NCBI GenBank assembly: GCA_019115995.1
Contig: DXCL01000005.1
Coordinates: forward strand, 1 to 63,823
DNA: 63,823 nt
From: Candidatus Borkfalkia avistercoris
GTDB taxonomy: Bacteria > Bacillota > Clostridia > Christensenellales > Borkfalkiaceae
Reading direction: 5' to 3'
In this document: positions 46,065-57,152 of the stretch, piece after piece
Position numbering within the stretch: position 1 is the first letter of the stretch
How the letters are laid out: the number at the start of each line of letters is the position of its first letter
Translations under genes and position numbers: made by a program
Notes under the pieces: generated by a model
The model's database searches: none
The model's input: only the letters and a program-made list of their open reading frames with translations
What the model was told of the DNA's origin: nothing

Positions 46065-47105
46065 TCAGCCTTCCTGGTTTGCGTTTTTCTTGGCAGCCTT
46101 TTCGTTCGCCTTTTCGGAGGCGTAGTTGTACTTCGCCTTCTTCGCGCGGTTCGCGTCAGACTTTTCCTTGATCAGCGAATAGATCGCGGGAGAAAGCACG
46201 AGCGAAGAATAGGTGCAAACGATAACGGCCAAAAGCGAACCCATCATAAACGAGAAGAGATCGAATCCTGCGATCAGCCCGACAACGGCGAGAACGAGAA
46301 GCCCTGCCGCCGCCATGATCGCGGCGATGAAGATCCCCTTTCTGCTCTCCTTTGCGGAAAGCATGACCGCCTCTTGCGCGGGCAGATCCTTTCTGTCTTC
46401 CATGCGGAGATCCTGCCGCATCTTTCCGAACAGCTTGAAGCTGAAAAACATGGAAAGGAGCAAAGCGAACACCGCTACGCAGATGACGGAAGGCCCTGCG
46501 GGTATCCTGAAAAGCGCGATGACGGCAAGCGTAAGCAGCACGTCGTGCACGGCGGCAACGAGCGCGGTAACGCCCATGCCGACCTTGAAGCGAATGGCTA
46601 CGTATGCGAACAGCAGCACCAGCGCCACGCCCATACCGATCGCCGTGCGCCAGATATATTCGTAATGAGGAACATACTCGGCGGTGTGATAGGTAACGGA
46701 AATATCCCCGATCTCTTTATAGCTCCCCTGTTCGCCGAAATTCGCGGAAGAAAGCGCGGCGTCCAGCTCCGCAGTGAAAGAAGCGAGCTCTGTTTCGTTC
46801 ACGCTGCCGGAAAGGATAAATTCGAGGCTGCCCGCCCCGCCCGCCGCTTCCGAAGTATAAGAAACTTCTTGCACGTCGTAGCCGCCTTCGGAGATCTCGG
46901 AAGAGCAGAACTCTTCCAACGCGGAGCGGTATTCCGTATTGACGGTCATATAGCCGTTGTCAGCCACCTCCAAAGAGGTCAGATCCCTCGCGGAGGAGTC
47001 GGGATTGAATCCCAAAAAGCCGAACAGGAAAGCGCCCGCAACGATGAGCACAAGGCTCACTGTAAGGCACAGGAGAAGGGTCTTTTTTACAGAAAGCTTA
47101 TTCAT
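46065..47105 (-). CDS. secF: Protein translocase subunit SecF
   Basis: The 346-residue membrane protein helps complete protein export, using the proton gradient with SecD. It has a first transmembrane helix, an external domain of about 110 residues, and five C-terminal helices with YIWRTAIGMGVALVLLFAYV and VTALVAAVHDVLLTLAV, the SecD/SecF signature region. A lysine-rich C-terminus follows. It overlaps the end of secD by 8 nt. Confidence 0.95.
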   Translation of the reverse strand: MNKLSVKKTLLLCLTVSLVLIVAGAFLFGFLGFNPDSSARDLTSLEVADNGYMTVNTEYRSALEEFCSSEISEGGYDVQEVSYTSEAAGGAGSLEFILSGSVNETELASFTAELDAALSSANFGEQGSYKEIGDISVTYHTAEYVPHYEYIWRTAIGMGVALVLLFAYVAIRFKVGMGVTALVAAVHDVLLTLAVIALFRIPAGPSVICVAVFALLLSMFFSFKLFGKMRQDLRMEDRKDLPAQEAVMLSAKESRKGIFIAAIMAAAGLLVLAVVGLIAGFDLFSFMMGSLLAVIVCTYSSLVLSPAIYSLIKEKSDANRAKKAKYNYASEKANEKAAKKNANQEG

Positions 47106-48618
47106 CTTCCGTTTCCTCCCTCTTGAAGCCTACAAAGGCGATCTTATTTTTCGGCTGCGCCATGAACATATACAGATAAAACCGTGTAACGAGCAGGGTG
47201 CAGACCGCGGAGATCGCGATGGAAAGCAGGAATATGAGCGCCATAAATTTCGCCGCGCCCGTAGCGATCAGCCATATCGCGAGAGACGCCAAAACCAAGA
47301 TCGCATGTGCGTCTATCGTAAAGGCGAGGCTCTTTTTATAGCCTGATTTGACAGACGCCGTCAGCGTTTTGCCCGTGGCGAACTCCTTTTTGATGTTGTT
47401 GAATGCATAATAGTTGCAGGATACGAGCATCGCGGAAGCGAGAAGGATCGCCGCGATGCCGCCCAGCGTGAGCTGTATGCCGGGGATCAGCGAGATGCAC
47501 GCGACCACCGCCACCAAAAACGTTACGAAGCCGTAGGTATGCGCCAACCCCATGCCCTTGAATTTGACGAGGGAGAACACGATCATCGCGACAAAGAGCA
47601 CGCCGATGCAGATCGCCGCGATCAGCGCGGTATTCGTTCCCGTCAGCGCGTCCATCGAATAATATTCGGGAGATTCGAAATCAAATCCGATCACGTCGTC
47701 CTCAGCGATCGCGGAATTGATCAGGGAAGCGATCGCCTGCGCCTGTTCGCGGGTATAGCCGCCCGTCACGGAAACGGAGCTCTGGTTCATCTCTTCCGAA
47801 ACGCCCGCGCCCATCACCTGATCGTCGCCCACATAAATATAAAGGGTCGAGGAAGAGGAAGACGAAGACGAACTGTCGGACGATGCGGAAGCGAGCGTAC
47901 TCGTCAGTTCGCGGAAAGCTTCGCGCCCAGCCGACGTAAAATGCAGGACGACCGCATAACCGCTGTCGCCCGCGTCGGCGATCGAAGCGCGGCTGAGATT
48001 TTCGCTCGAACCCGCCATCTCAACAGTAGACGTGCCGTCGCGCGTAGACGCGTCGGTAAAGAGTATGTCTCCCGTATAAGAGAAGAGCGAGAATATGCTC
48101 TGCGCCAAAGATTCCGCGGTATAATCGTCATGGTCGAGCTTGGGGATCTCTACGCGAATGGTATAATCGTCCTGCACGCGGACGGAATAATCGCTGAACC
48201 CCATGCCCTCGTAACGCGCCTGCACCGCTTTGAGAGCGGTGTCGAACTGCGACGCAAAGGTTTCCGTTACGCCCGTATCCGTAGCGTAGATGTCATTGGA
48301 AAGATAGATGCCCTTATAAGCCGTATAATTCTCTTCCGGATTTTCCACGGAGGGCGTTTGCCCCTCTTCCGTATTGGAAGCGACGTAGTCGTACTCCGCT
48401 TTGAGCGTTTCAAATTCCGCCTTGGAAATCACGCCCTCGGGATAATAGACGGTATAATAGCCGCCGTCCAAATCTCTGCCCAGATCGACGATGCTCAAAA
48501 GCGATCTGAATGAATTTGGGCTCTTGACGGGAAATGTGGGTGTAAAGCTCAAAAACAGCAGCCCCACGAGCACGATCGTGATGAGCACGATCAGCGCCGT
48601 CGATTTCTTCTTGCCCAT
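47098..48618 (-). CDS. secD: Protein translocase subunit SecD
   Basis: The 506-residue partner of SecF has an N-terminal helix, an external domain with DLGRDLDGGYYTVYY (the D-L-x-GG region), and C-terminal helices with FESPEYYSMDALTGTNTALI and AAICIGVLFVAMIVF. An unusual run of serines (ASSDSSSSSSSSS) sits in the external domain. GGAGGAGG precedes the ATG at 48618. The promoter lies at 48753-48781 with a GC-rich leader. Confidence 0.95.
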   Translation of the reverse strand: MGKKKSTALIVLITIVLVGLLFLSFTPTFPVKSPNSFRSLLSIVDLGRDLDGGYYTVYYPEGVISKAEFETLKAEYDYVASNTEEGQTPSVENPEENYTAYKGIYLSNDIYATDTGVTETFASQFDTALKAVQARYEGMGFSDYSVRVQDDYTIRVEIPKLDHDDYTAESLAQSIFSLFSYTGDILFTDASTRDGTSTVEMAGSSENLSRASIADAGDSGYAVVLHFTSAGREAFRELTSTLASASSDSSSSSSSSSTLYIYVGDDQVMGAGVSEEMNQSSVSVTGGYTREQAQAIASLINSAIAEDDVIGFDFESPEYYSMDALTGTNTALIAAICIGVLFVAMIVFSLVKFKGMGLAHTYGFVTFLVAVVACISLIPGIQLTLGGIAAILLASAMLVSCNYYAFNNIKKEFATGKTLTASVKSGYKKSLAFTIDAHAILVLASLAIWLIATGAAKFMALIFLLSIAISAVCTLLVTRFYLYMFMAQPKNKIAFVGFKREETEDE

Positions 48619-48752
48619 TGCCTCCTCCTGCAACTAAATATATTCCGCTGCCGCCCTTTTTTGCGGCGGACGGCGCGCCGAGCCCGCCCGCAGGACAGCT
48701 TGTCCGCATCGGACGGGGCGTATACTTGCCAAAATCAGAAATATACTCAATA

Positions 48753-48781
48753 ATTATAGTAAAGTTTACAAATTTAGTCAA
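48753..48781 (-). promoter_or_regulatory. Promoter of secDF
   Basis: On the minus strand TTGACT (48781-48776) and TATAAT (48758-48753) are 17 bp apart. The roughly 130-nt leader before secD contains several GC-rich inverted repeats (48650-48720). Confidence 0.75.
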
Positions 48782-48819
48782 GTGTAAATAGTTCTTTTTT
48801 CTCGGTTTTTACCTTATTA

Positions 48820-49323
48820 TCATAATTCGGGAGTCTTTTCCGCTCCGGCGTAAACGGCGGCAAGGCGCACATACGCCTCCGCGTTCGCGGCGTTGCCCCT
48901 TTTCTCCTCTTCCGTGGCCTGGCGCACGACGCGGTAAGGGTTGCCGTACACGACGCTGCCCGCGGGGATATCCTTGTTCTGCGGAATGAGCGTCACCGCG
49001 CCGATGATGCAGTCGTCGCCGATCTTCGCGCCGTCCAGGATCACCGCGCCCATGCCGATGAGCACGTTGTTTCCAACCGTGCAGCCGTGCACCACGGCGT
49101 TGTGCCCCACCGTAACGCCGTCTCCGAGGACGGCGGGCCTGTTGTGCCCGACGTGCACGGTCGCATTGTCCTGCACATTGGTGTTTCTGCCGATGCGCAC
49201 GGGAGCGATGTCTCCGCGGATACACGCGCCGCACCATATGTTCGCGCCGTCTCCGAGCGCAACGTCTCCCGCAACGTAGGCGCGGGAATGGATAAACACG
49301 TTTTCGCCCTTTTCGATCTTCAC
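48820..49323 (-). CDS. Gamma-carbonic-anhydrase-like hexapeptide-repeat protein
   Basis: The 167-residue protein is a left-handed beta-helix of hexapeptide repeats. Three zinc-type His residues are visible, one in ATVHVGHN and two in VGHNAVVHGC. This is the YrdA/PaaY/gamma-CA-like group, whose trimers bind zinc between subunits. Many members have unproven carbonic anhydrase activity, so the exact role is open. It overlaps scfB by 4 nt (ATGA) and is probably co-translated with it. Confidence 0.88.
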   Translation of the reverse strand: MKIEKGENVFIHSRAYVAGDVALGDGANIWCGACIRGDIAPVRIGRNTNVQDNATVHVGHNRPAVLGDGVTVGHNAVVHGCTVGNNVLIGMGAVILDGAKIGDDCIIGAVTLIPQNKDIPAGSVVYGNPYRVVRQATEEEKRGNAANAEAYVRLAAVYAGAEKTPEL

Positions 49324-50651
49324 CTTTCCGCCTCCCGGTTTTTGGTAACGGCAAGAATGTGCATCGCGTTTTCCACGCGCTTTTTCATCATTTCGCAGGT
49401 GATCTCGTACGGCTCGTCTATATCTCCGTTATAATGGTAATTGTTCGCGCTGCACCCGCCGCTGCAAATGAACTTGGCAAAACAGCCGTCGCACTTTTTG
49501 CGGGTGAACAGGCAGGAATTTTTGAATTTGCTGCGGATATTTTCGTCCAGCTTTCCGTCGAAAACGCTGCCCATGCGGAAGTCTTTGTCTCCCGCGAACT
49601 GATGGCAGGGATAGATGTCTCCGTTCGGCACGACGGAAAAATATTCGTTCCCCGCGCCGCACGCGCTCACCCGTTTGGAAAGGCAGGGCCCGCCTTCCAG
49701 GTCTACGTTGAAGTGGAAAAAGTTGAAGCCCTTTCCTTTCGCCTCGTATTCGAGATATTTGTCGCAGAGGGTATCGTATTCCTCACAGATGCGGGAAAGC
49801 TCCTTTTTCGTGATGGCAAGATCGGGTATATCCGTTACCACCGGCTCCATGGAAATGCTCTCAAACCCGCTGTCCGCAAGAAAGAGCACGTCTTTGGAAA
49901 AATCGAGATTTTTCGCCGTAAAGGTGCCGCGCACGTAATAGTGCTTGTCTCCCCTGATCTTTACGAAGTTTTTGAGGTTTTCGATGACCAGATCGAAGCT
50001 GCCCTTGCCGTTCGCCGTCTTCCTTACGGCGTCGTGCACCTCCCTCCTGCCGTCCAGGCTCAGAACGACGTTCTCAAATTCTTTGTTGAGAAAATCCGCT
50101 ATATCGTCTTTGAGCAAAAGCCCGTTGGTCGTGAGGGTGAAAAGGAAACGCTTGCCGCGCTTTGCCGCCTGTTCCTTGGCGTAATACACGGTCTCCTTCA
50201 CCACGTCGAAATTCATGAGCGGTTCGCCGCCGAAAAAGTCCGTTTCCAGCACCTTGCGGTTTCCCGAATTTTCGATGAGGAAGTCGATCGCCTTTTTCGC
50301 CGTTTCCAGGCTCATGAATTCGCGCTTCGCGTGGTATGCGCCCTCGTCGGCAAAGCAGTAGCGGCAGCGCAGGTTGCAGTCGTGGCAGATGTGCAGACAG
50401 AGCGCCTTTACCTCGTCCGACTTGGGAGGATATACGCGCACCTCCTCTTTGAAGAGGAGCCCCTGCTTTTCCAGCTCGGCAAAATCTTCCTCGTATTCCT
50501 TCCGTTCCTGCGGGGTAACGGAAGAGGCGTCGACCGCCTCCCCCAGTTTTTCGCGCATGAGGAGCGCGCCCTTTTCGTCGCATTCGTGCAGGGAAGCGCT
50601 GCCCGTATCGAATATGTAATAATGTTCTTTATAGTGAAATACGTGAACCAT
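49320..50651 (-). CDS. scfB: SCIFF peptide maturase, radical SAM/SPASM protein
   Basis: The 443-residue enzyme installs thioether cross-links in the SCIFF peptide encoded upstream. It has the radical-SAM cluster motif CNLRCRYC, the FFGGEPLMNF stretch, and a SPASM domain with CGAGNEYFSVVPNGDIYPCH followed by CDGCFAKFICSGGC, which binds auxiliary iron-sulfur clusters. An N-terminal peptide-binding region precedes the core. AAGGAG lies before the ATG. The substrate gene scfA is 212 nt upstream, separated by a hairpin that may attenuate transcription. Confidence 0.96.
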   Translation of the reverse strand: MVHVFHYKEHYYIFDTGSASLHECDEKGALLMREKLGEAVDASSVTPQERKEYEEDFAELEKQGLLFKEEVRVYPPKSDEVKALCLHICHDCNLRCRYCFADEGAYHAKREFMSLETAKKAIDFLIENSGNRKVLETDFFGGEPLMNFDVVKETVYYAKEQAAKRGKRFLFTLTTNGLLLKDDIADFLNKEFENVVLSLDGRREVHDAVRKTANGKGSFDLVIENLKNFVKIRGDKHYYVRGTFTAKNLDFSKDVLFLADSGFESISMEPVVTDIPDLAITKKELSRICEEYDTLCDKYLEYEAKGKGFNFFHFNVDLEGGPCLSKRVSACGAGNEYFSVVPNGDIYPCHQFAGDKDFRMGSVFDGKLDENIRSKFKNSCLFTRKKCDGCFAKFICSGGCSANNYHYNGDIDEPYEITCEMMKKRVENAMHILAVTKNREAER

Positions 50652-50822
50652 AGAAACTCCTTAGTACGCCGCGATCGGTATGCGGATACAGAAACCGCGC
50701 TCCGGCGCGCGGCAAAGCCGCCGCGCCCGCCCTCTTGCCGTGCGCGGGCGCTCAGATCTTTCCCGCGGCAGATCTTTCCGCAGTCCGTGCCGCAGATTTT
50801 TCGGCCGGAGATCGGGCGAAGA

Positions 50823-50853
50823 GCAAAATTAAAGAGCAGTAAAACTGCCCTTC
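50823..50853 (-). terminator. Possible attenuator between scfA and scfB
   Basis: On the minus strand GAAGGGCAG-TTTTA-CTGCTCTTT is followed by AATTTT, starting 11 nt after the scfA stop. It would let more substrate than enzyme be made. The remaining 170 nt to scfB hold GC-rich inverted repeats and no gene. Confidence 0.5.
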
Positions 50854-50863
50854 GATTTTTTTG

Positions 50864-51025
50864 TTATCTGTTCTTTTCGGGATCCCCTTCCCTCCGGATC
50901 CTCTCGCAGGACTGATTGCCGACCGTGCAACTCGTTTTGCAGGCGGACTGGCAGGTGCTTCTGCATTCTCCGCAGCCGGTGATCTTTCTTTCAGCGGGGC
51001 GCGCGACCGTTTTGATCTTATTCAT
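50864..51025 (-). CDS. scfA: SCIFF ribosomal peptide precursor (six-cysteine peptide)
   Basis: The 53-residue peptide was found by translating the gap upstream of scfB. It contains GCGEC, STC, SAC, TSC and TVGNQSC, giving six cysteines at C18, C21, C25, C29, C33 and C40, the hallmark of SCIFF (six cysteines in forty-five). GGAGAG precedes the ATG. After the last Cys there are 13 extra residues rich in Arg and Lys (ERIRREGDPEKNR), longer than the usual short tail. The promoter is at 51057-51085. The biological role of the mature peptide is not known. Confidence 0.95.
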   Translation of the reverse strand: MNKIKTVARPAERKITGCGECRSTCQSACKTSCTVGNQSCERIRREGDPEKNR

Positions 51026-51056
51026 GGTAGATGCTCTCCTTTATCGCTTTTTATTT

Positions 51057-51085
51057 ATTATAATATAACGCAAAAAAAATTGCAA
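51057..51085 (-). promoter_or_regulatory. Promoter of scfA
   Basis: On the minus strand TTGCAA (51085-51080) and TATAAT (51062-51057) are 17 bp apart. The -35 box is part of the terminator stem of the upstream gene. Confidence 0.75.
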
Positions 51086-51109
51086 GCGTTTTATTTGCCT
51101 GCAATCTTT
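51072..51109 (-). terminator. Terminator after the TIGR04086 gene
   Basis: On the minus strand TTGCAGGC-AAATAAAAC-GCTTGCAA is followed by eight T residues. The right arm also supplies the scfA -35 box. Confidence 0.75.
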
Positions 51110-51131
51110 CTTTCGGAAAAATCCGCGCCCC

Positions 51132-51515
51132 TCAATCCTTGCTCCTGAGCGCCGCCGCGATGAGCGCGCTGATGCCGCCCGCAAGGGCGCCGCAAACGAT
51201 GTCTAACACGTTCAGCCACCCGAAGGATATGCTGCCCGCGATGATCGCAAACAGAAAATATGTGACGACGGCGACGATCGCCCCGCACAACAGTCCCTTA
51301 AAAAACGCCTTGCCGGGCTTGATGCAGAAAAAGCACCCCAAAAACACGGCGACAAATTTGACCACCTGATTGACGGGCGTAATGACCGACGACGAAAGCG
51401 AAAAGAGTTTTACGGCGAGGGCAAAAACGAGCACCGCCGCCAGTGTGAATATGATGGAAACGCAGGCGCCCTTGCCGATCTGCACGGCGCCTCCCCTGTT
51501 TTCAACGCTCCGCAT
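51132..51515 (-). CDS. TIGR04086-family membrane protein
   Basis: The 127-residue protein has four hydrophobic helices (about 18-42, 50-66, 72-94, 98-122) with CFFCIKPGKAFFKGLLCG between the second and third. Proteins of this family occur next to the SCIFF genes and yajC in many Clostridia, which is the context here. Function is unknown, and a link to SCIFF export or to translocase function is only a guess from position. Confidence 0.85.
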   Translation of the reverse strand: MRSVENRGGAVQIGKGACVSIIFTLAAVLVFALAVKLFSLSSSVITPVNQVVKFVAVFLGCFFCIKPGKAFFKGLLCGAIVAVVTYFLFAIIAGSISFGWLNVLDIVCGALAGGISALIAAALRSKD

Positions 51516-51576
51516 AAAAAAGACCTCCGCAGGATTTGTTCTATCCTATGCGGAGGCCGCTTTTATTATGCCGTTT

Positions 51577-52020
51577 TTATTCCTTCTTTTCGTCCTTTTC
51601 TTCTGCGGGCGCCTCGGCGGGTTTCTCCTCGGTCTTGCCCTCTTCGAAAGGCTCCTCCGCCTTTTCCTCTTTTGCGGACTTCTCTTCCTTTACAGGCTCC
51701 TCCGCTTTGGGTTCGGGCTTCGCGTCCGTCTGATAGATCGCCTGCTTGTCGAATTTCAGATAGCTCACGCCGCTGCCGTCGCTGGTACCCGTTTTCAGAA
51801 CAAAGGTGTTCTCCTCGTCGTCGATCTCCACCACTTCGCCGCACACGCCGCCGATCGTTTTGACCTTGCTGCCGGGCTTAACGGCGTTGATCGTATCGTT
51901 AAAGTTCTTCTGCTTCTTTTTATTGCTGATAAACGACCAGACGAAAAAAGCGACCAGAAGCGCCACGATGACGCAGATGAATACGATGTTTGCCGCATTC
52001 GCCAAGAGGTTGAATGTCAT
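51577..52020 (-). CDS. yajC: Preprotein translocase accessory subunit YajC
   Basis: The 147-residue protein has one N-terminal membrane helix (ANIVFICVIVALLVAFFVWS) and the YajC core (NDTINAVKPGSKVKTIGGVCG, then VVEIDDEENTFVLKTG). The C-terminal 45 residues are an unusual Glu/Lys/Ala/Pro-rich tail, absent from short YajC proteins. The start at 52020 follows AAAGGAG. It lies between tgt and TIGR04086 on the same strand, as in related genomes. Confidence 0.93.
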   Translation of the reverse strand: MTFNLLANAANIVFICVIVALLVAFFVWSFISNKKKQKNFNDTINAVKPGSKVKTIGGVCGEVVEIDDEENTFVLKTGTSDGSGVSYLKFDKQAIYQTDAKPEPKAEEPVKEEKSAKEEKAEEPFEEGKTEEKPAEAPAEEKDEKKE

Positions 52021-52147
52021 TTTATTTTGTTCTCCTTTACCTGTTGATAGAATGATCTTCTCTTTTATATTAACTTTTTTGCGCTTTTTTTGCAAGCAAT
52101 TCGCAAACCGAAAATAAAAATTTCGCCGAATTTTAACGATTTCATCT

Positions 52148-53275
<1,128 letters not shown>

Positions 53276-53307
53276 TTAATTTAAAAAATCTGTCGGCGCG
53301 CACCGCG

Positions 53308-53586
53308 CGACAATGTATTGCGAAGTTTTAGAACAGAATGAGGATCGGAGAAAGTTGCCGCTTTCTATAAACGAGCAAGAGCAGGAGAGTGCGCAAACGA
53401 CGACGGGAGCGTACTACATCGTACGTGACCGAGGAGTGCGCAAACTCGACGAACTATTGCGAAGGTTTAAAACAGAATGAGGATCGGAGAAGCAAGCAGT
53501 TCGAGGAGCGGGCGGAAGCCGCGAAGGAGTGTACTACACCGTACATGACTGAGCGGAACCGTAACCGCGACAATGAAATGCGCCGC
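53308..53586. repeat. Degenerate tandem repeat between queA and tgt
   Basis: Two units and a partial third follow one another. Each starts with a version of CGACAATGTATTGCGAAG (53308, 53447, 53568). A 20-nt block, AACAGAATGAGGATCGGAGA, is identical at 53332-53351 and 53471-53490. A second block, GTACTACATCGTACGTGAC, recurs with three changes at 53531-53549. The units are 139 and 121 bp long with a variable middle. The second block contains the inverted repeat CGTAC/GTACG. No coding constraint or known element is apparent. Confidence 0.7.
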
Positions 53587-54609
53587 TTATACGATCATCA
53601 TCGCGTCGCCGAAACTGAAAAACCGATACCTCTCCCCCACCGCCTCCCGATAAATGCGCAGGCACTCTTCCCTTCCTATCAAAGCGGAAACGAGCATGAT
53701 GAGGGTACTTTCGGGCAAATGGAAGTTGGTTATGAGCGCGTCAACGCACTTGAATTTGTACGGCGGATAGATAAAAATGGAAGTATCGCCGCTGCACGGG
53801 CGCAGAAAGCCGTTTTCGTCGGCGACCGTTTCCAGCGTGCGCACCGAGGTGGTACCGACGGCGATGACCCGCCGCCCTTCGCGCTTGGCGGCGTTCACGA
53901 TCTTTGCCGCCTCCTCGCTCACGCAATAGTATTCCGAATGCATGACGTGGTGCGTCAGATCCTCTTCCTTGACGGGGCGGAAGGTACCCAATCCCACATG
54001 GAGCAGCACCTCCGCGATCTCCACCCCCATCGCCTTGATCTCGGCGAGCAGTTCCTTCGTGAAGTGCAGCCCCGCGGTGGGCGCGGCGGCGGAGCCGTCC
54101 GTCTTACAGTACACCGTCTGATAGCGGTCTTTGTCTTTGAGCTTTTCGTGGATATAGGGCGGCAGCGGCATCGAGCCGACGCGGGAGAGGATATCCTCGA
54201 ACACGCCGTCGAAATGAAAATCGACGATGCGCTCGCCCGTCTCCGTCCTGTCCTTTACGGTGAGGGAAAGCTCTTCGGAAACGACAAGTTCCGTGCCGAC
54301 TTTCGCCTTTTTGCCGGGCTTTACCAAAACTTCCCATTCGGTGAGGTCGCGCCGCTTCAAAAGGAGCACTTCCACTTTGCCGCCGTTTTTCGTATAAGCG
54401 AACATGCGCGCGGGCAGAACTTTCGTGTTGTTGACCACCAAGACGTCGCCCGCCCGCAGATATTCTTTGATGTCGCGGAAGATCCTGTGTTCCGTCTTTC
54501 CCGTCGCCCTGTCATACACGAGAAGGCGGGAAGAATCCCTCGGCTCTGCGGGCGTCTGCGCGATGAGCTCTTCGGGAAGTTCATAAAAATAATCGGATTT
54601 TTTCAGCAT
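53587..54609 (-). CDS. queA: S-adenosylmethionine:tRNA ribosyltransferase-isomerase
   Basis: The 340-residue enzyme turns preQ1 in tRNA into epoxyqueuosine using the ribosyl part of SAM. It has [31 protein letters not shown], and [14 protein letters not shown] with a GLGTFRPV stretch, all typical. The start at 54609 gives the family N-terminus [12 protein letters not shown]. The GNAT gene ends 6 nt upstream. It works with tgt, the next gene. Confidence 0.97.
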   Translation of the reverse strand: MLKKSDYFYELPEELIAQTPAEPRDSSRLLVYDRATGKTEHRIFRDIKEYLRAGDVLVVNNTKVLPARMFAYTKNGGKVEVLLLKRRDLTEWEVLVKPGKKAKVGTELVVSEELSLTVKDRTETGERIVDFHFDGVFEDILSRVGSMPLPPYIHEKLKDKDRYQTVYCKTDGSAAAPTAGLHFTKELLAEIKAMGVEIAEVLLHVGLGTFRPVKEEDLTHHVMHSEYYCVSEEAAKIVNAAKREGRRVIAVGTTSVRTLETVADENGFLRPCSGDTSIFIYPPYKFKCVDALITNFHLPESTLIMLVSALIGREECLRIYREAVGERYRFFSFGDAMMIV

Positions 54610-54614
54610 ATTCT

Positions 54615-55382
54615 TCAAACCTTTTTCGGCGGCAACCCTTCGGCGGGCTTTGCCGTAAGCTGTACCCATGCGGGATAAAACCCGCAGGCGAGGGCGTTGC
54701 GCACGGACGGGATATTTGACCATGCCGCACAGTAAAACGGCACCTTGCCGCGCGCGAATACTTCCGCCGCCAGGCGGGAGGTGACCGCTTTCGCAAGCCC
54801 TCTGCCCCTATATGCGGGCAATACGTCGACGCCGATCTGCCACATCGTATCGCAGTCGGCGCTCGCGCCCGCAAGCGCCGTCAACTCGTTATCCTGATAC
54901 GCGCCAACGCAGAGCATATCCCGCTCTTTTCTGTCTTTGCACAGGGCGTTCCCCCATTCGGGAAGATACAGCCCGGAAAAATAGGATGGTTCCAGAACGC
55001 GTATATCGCAGGCGCAGCCGAGCACGCGCGTTTTTGTAACGTCGGGCAAAAAATATTCCGCCTGAAATTTTGTTTTCAACCCGAACGGCGCGAGCAGTTT
55101 ATCCAGCTCGTGCAGCGCGGGCGTTTCAAAACAATGCGCCGCGGAGTACTTCGCAAGATAGGCAAAAGCGACCTCCCGCAAGTCCTCCCGCACGCAGGCG
55201 ACCACGTTTTTTCCGTAAGAAGTGAGATCGAGTACATACGGCTCGGAAAGATACGCCCTTCGCCCCGCTCTTTCGCGGGAAACGCTTATGATATTTTCGC
55301 TTTTCGTAAAGTCTTCGGGCGTACAGCAGGAATCGATCGCAGACTGTTCCATTGCGACGCGCAAAATTTCCGTATTTGTCAT
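54615..55382 (-). CDS. GNAT-family N-acetyltransferase
   Basis: The 255-residue protein has a divergent N-terminal half of about 150 residues and a C-terminal GNAT domain. The domain has [20 protein letters not shown], with the R-G-x-G acetyl-CoA loop, and [20 protein letters not shown]. Similar proteins in Clostridia acetylate unknown small molecules. It sits between ruvB and queA, 6 nt before queA, so it is likely co-transcribed. Confidence 0.87.
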   Translation of the reverse strand: MTNTEILRVAMEQSAIDSCCTPEDFTKSENIISVSRERAGRRAYLSEPYVLDLTSYGKNVVACVREDLREVAFAYLAKYSAAHCFETPALHELDKLLAPFGLKTKFQAEYFLPDVTKTRVLGCACDIRVLEPSYFSGLYLPEWGNALCKDRKERDMLCVGAYQDNELTALAGASADCDTMWQIGVDVLPAYRGRGLAKAVTSRLAAEVFARGKVPFYCAAWSNIPSVRNALACGFYPAWVQLTAKPAEGLPPKKV

Positions 55383-55433
55383 TGATATGCGTTCCTCGCT
55401 TTCCCTCTCTCAAAACAAATAGCGAGACCTCTT

Positions 55434-56498
<1,065 letters not shown>

Positions 56499-56520
56499 TG
56501 TTTTACCCTCTGTAATCCCC

Positions 56521-57117
56521 TCACATACTGCGCAGAGCCGTCATGATGATCTCTTCCATGCTCTTTGCGCCCGCCTCTTCCGCGCGCTTTACGGCGCGCA
56601 CGCTCTCCGCGCGGGTATACCCGAGCGACATGAGCCCGACCACCGCGTCTTCCTCTTTGTCGGATATTTTTTCGGCGGCGGGTTCCTGCTTTGCGCCCGC
56701 CTTTTCGGGCAGTTCCAGCGCGGCGACCTTCTCGCGCAGCTCCAAAATGATGCGCTCCGCCGTCTTTTTGCCCAGCCCCTTCGCGGCAGTCAGCTTTTTC
56801 ACGTCGGAATTGGCGATGGCTACGGCGATGTCGTTGATGTTCATGGAGGAAAGAATAGTGATGCCCATTTTCGGGCCGACGCCCGAAACGGAAACGAGCT
56901 TCAAAAACATATTCTTTTCCTCCACGGAAACGAAGCCGAAGAGAGAAATGCCGTCGTCGCGCACTTGCAGGTAGGTATACACTTCGCCCTGCCCGTCCGT
57001 CACGAGCTTTGCGTACGCCGCGCCCGAACAGAGCACTTCGTACCCTATGCCGTTATTTTCCAACAGTACCGTGCCGTCGGAAGAATGTAAAACTCTGCCT
57101 TTGATGTAACCGAGCAT
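56521..57117 (-). CDS. ruvA: Holliday junction DNA-binding subunit RuvA
   Basis: The 198-residue protein binds four-way junctions as a tetramer. It has the N-terminal OB fold ([19 protein letters not shown]), helix-hairpin-helix motifs ([15 protein letters not shown] and [20 protein letters not shown]) and a C-terminal domain III that touches RuvB. A structured repeat of about 430 bp separates it from ruvC upstream. Confidence 0.97.
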   Translation of the reverse strand: MLGYIKGRVLHSSDGTVLLENNGIGYEVLCSGAAYAKLVTDGQGEVYTYLQVRDDGISLFGFVSVEEKNMFLKLVSVSGVGPKMGITILSSMNINDIAVAIANSDVKKLTAAKGLGKKTAERIILELREKVAALELPEKAGAKQEPAAEKISDKEEDAVVGLMSLGYTRAESVRAVKRAEEAGAKSMEEIIMTALRSM

Positions 57118-57152
57118 AAAAAACTCCTATGTCCTTGTTCACCTATCCTTGT

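Noticed and set aside
53389-54678. A 429-residue plus-strand frame starting in the queA-tgt gap
   Set aside because: Most of it is antisense to queA, and the front part is the tandem repeat, whose two units differ by lengths that are not multiples of three.
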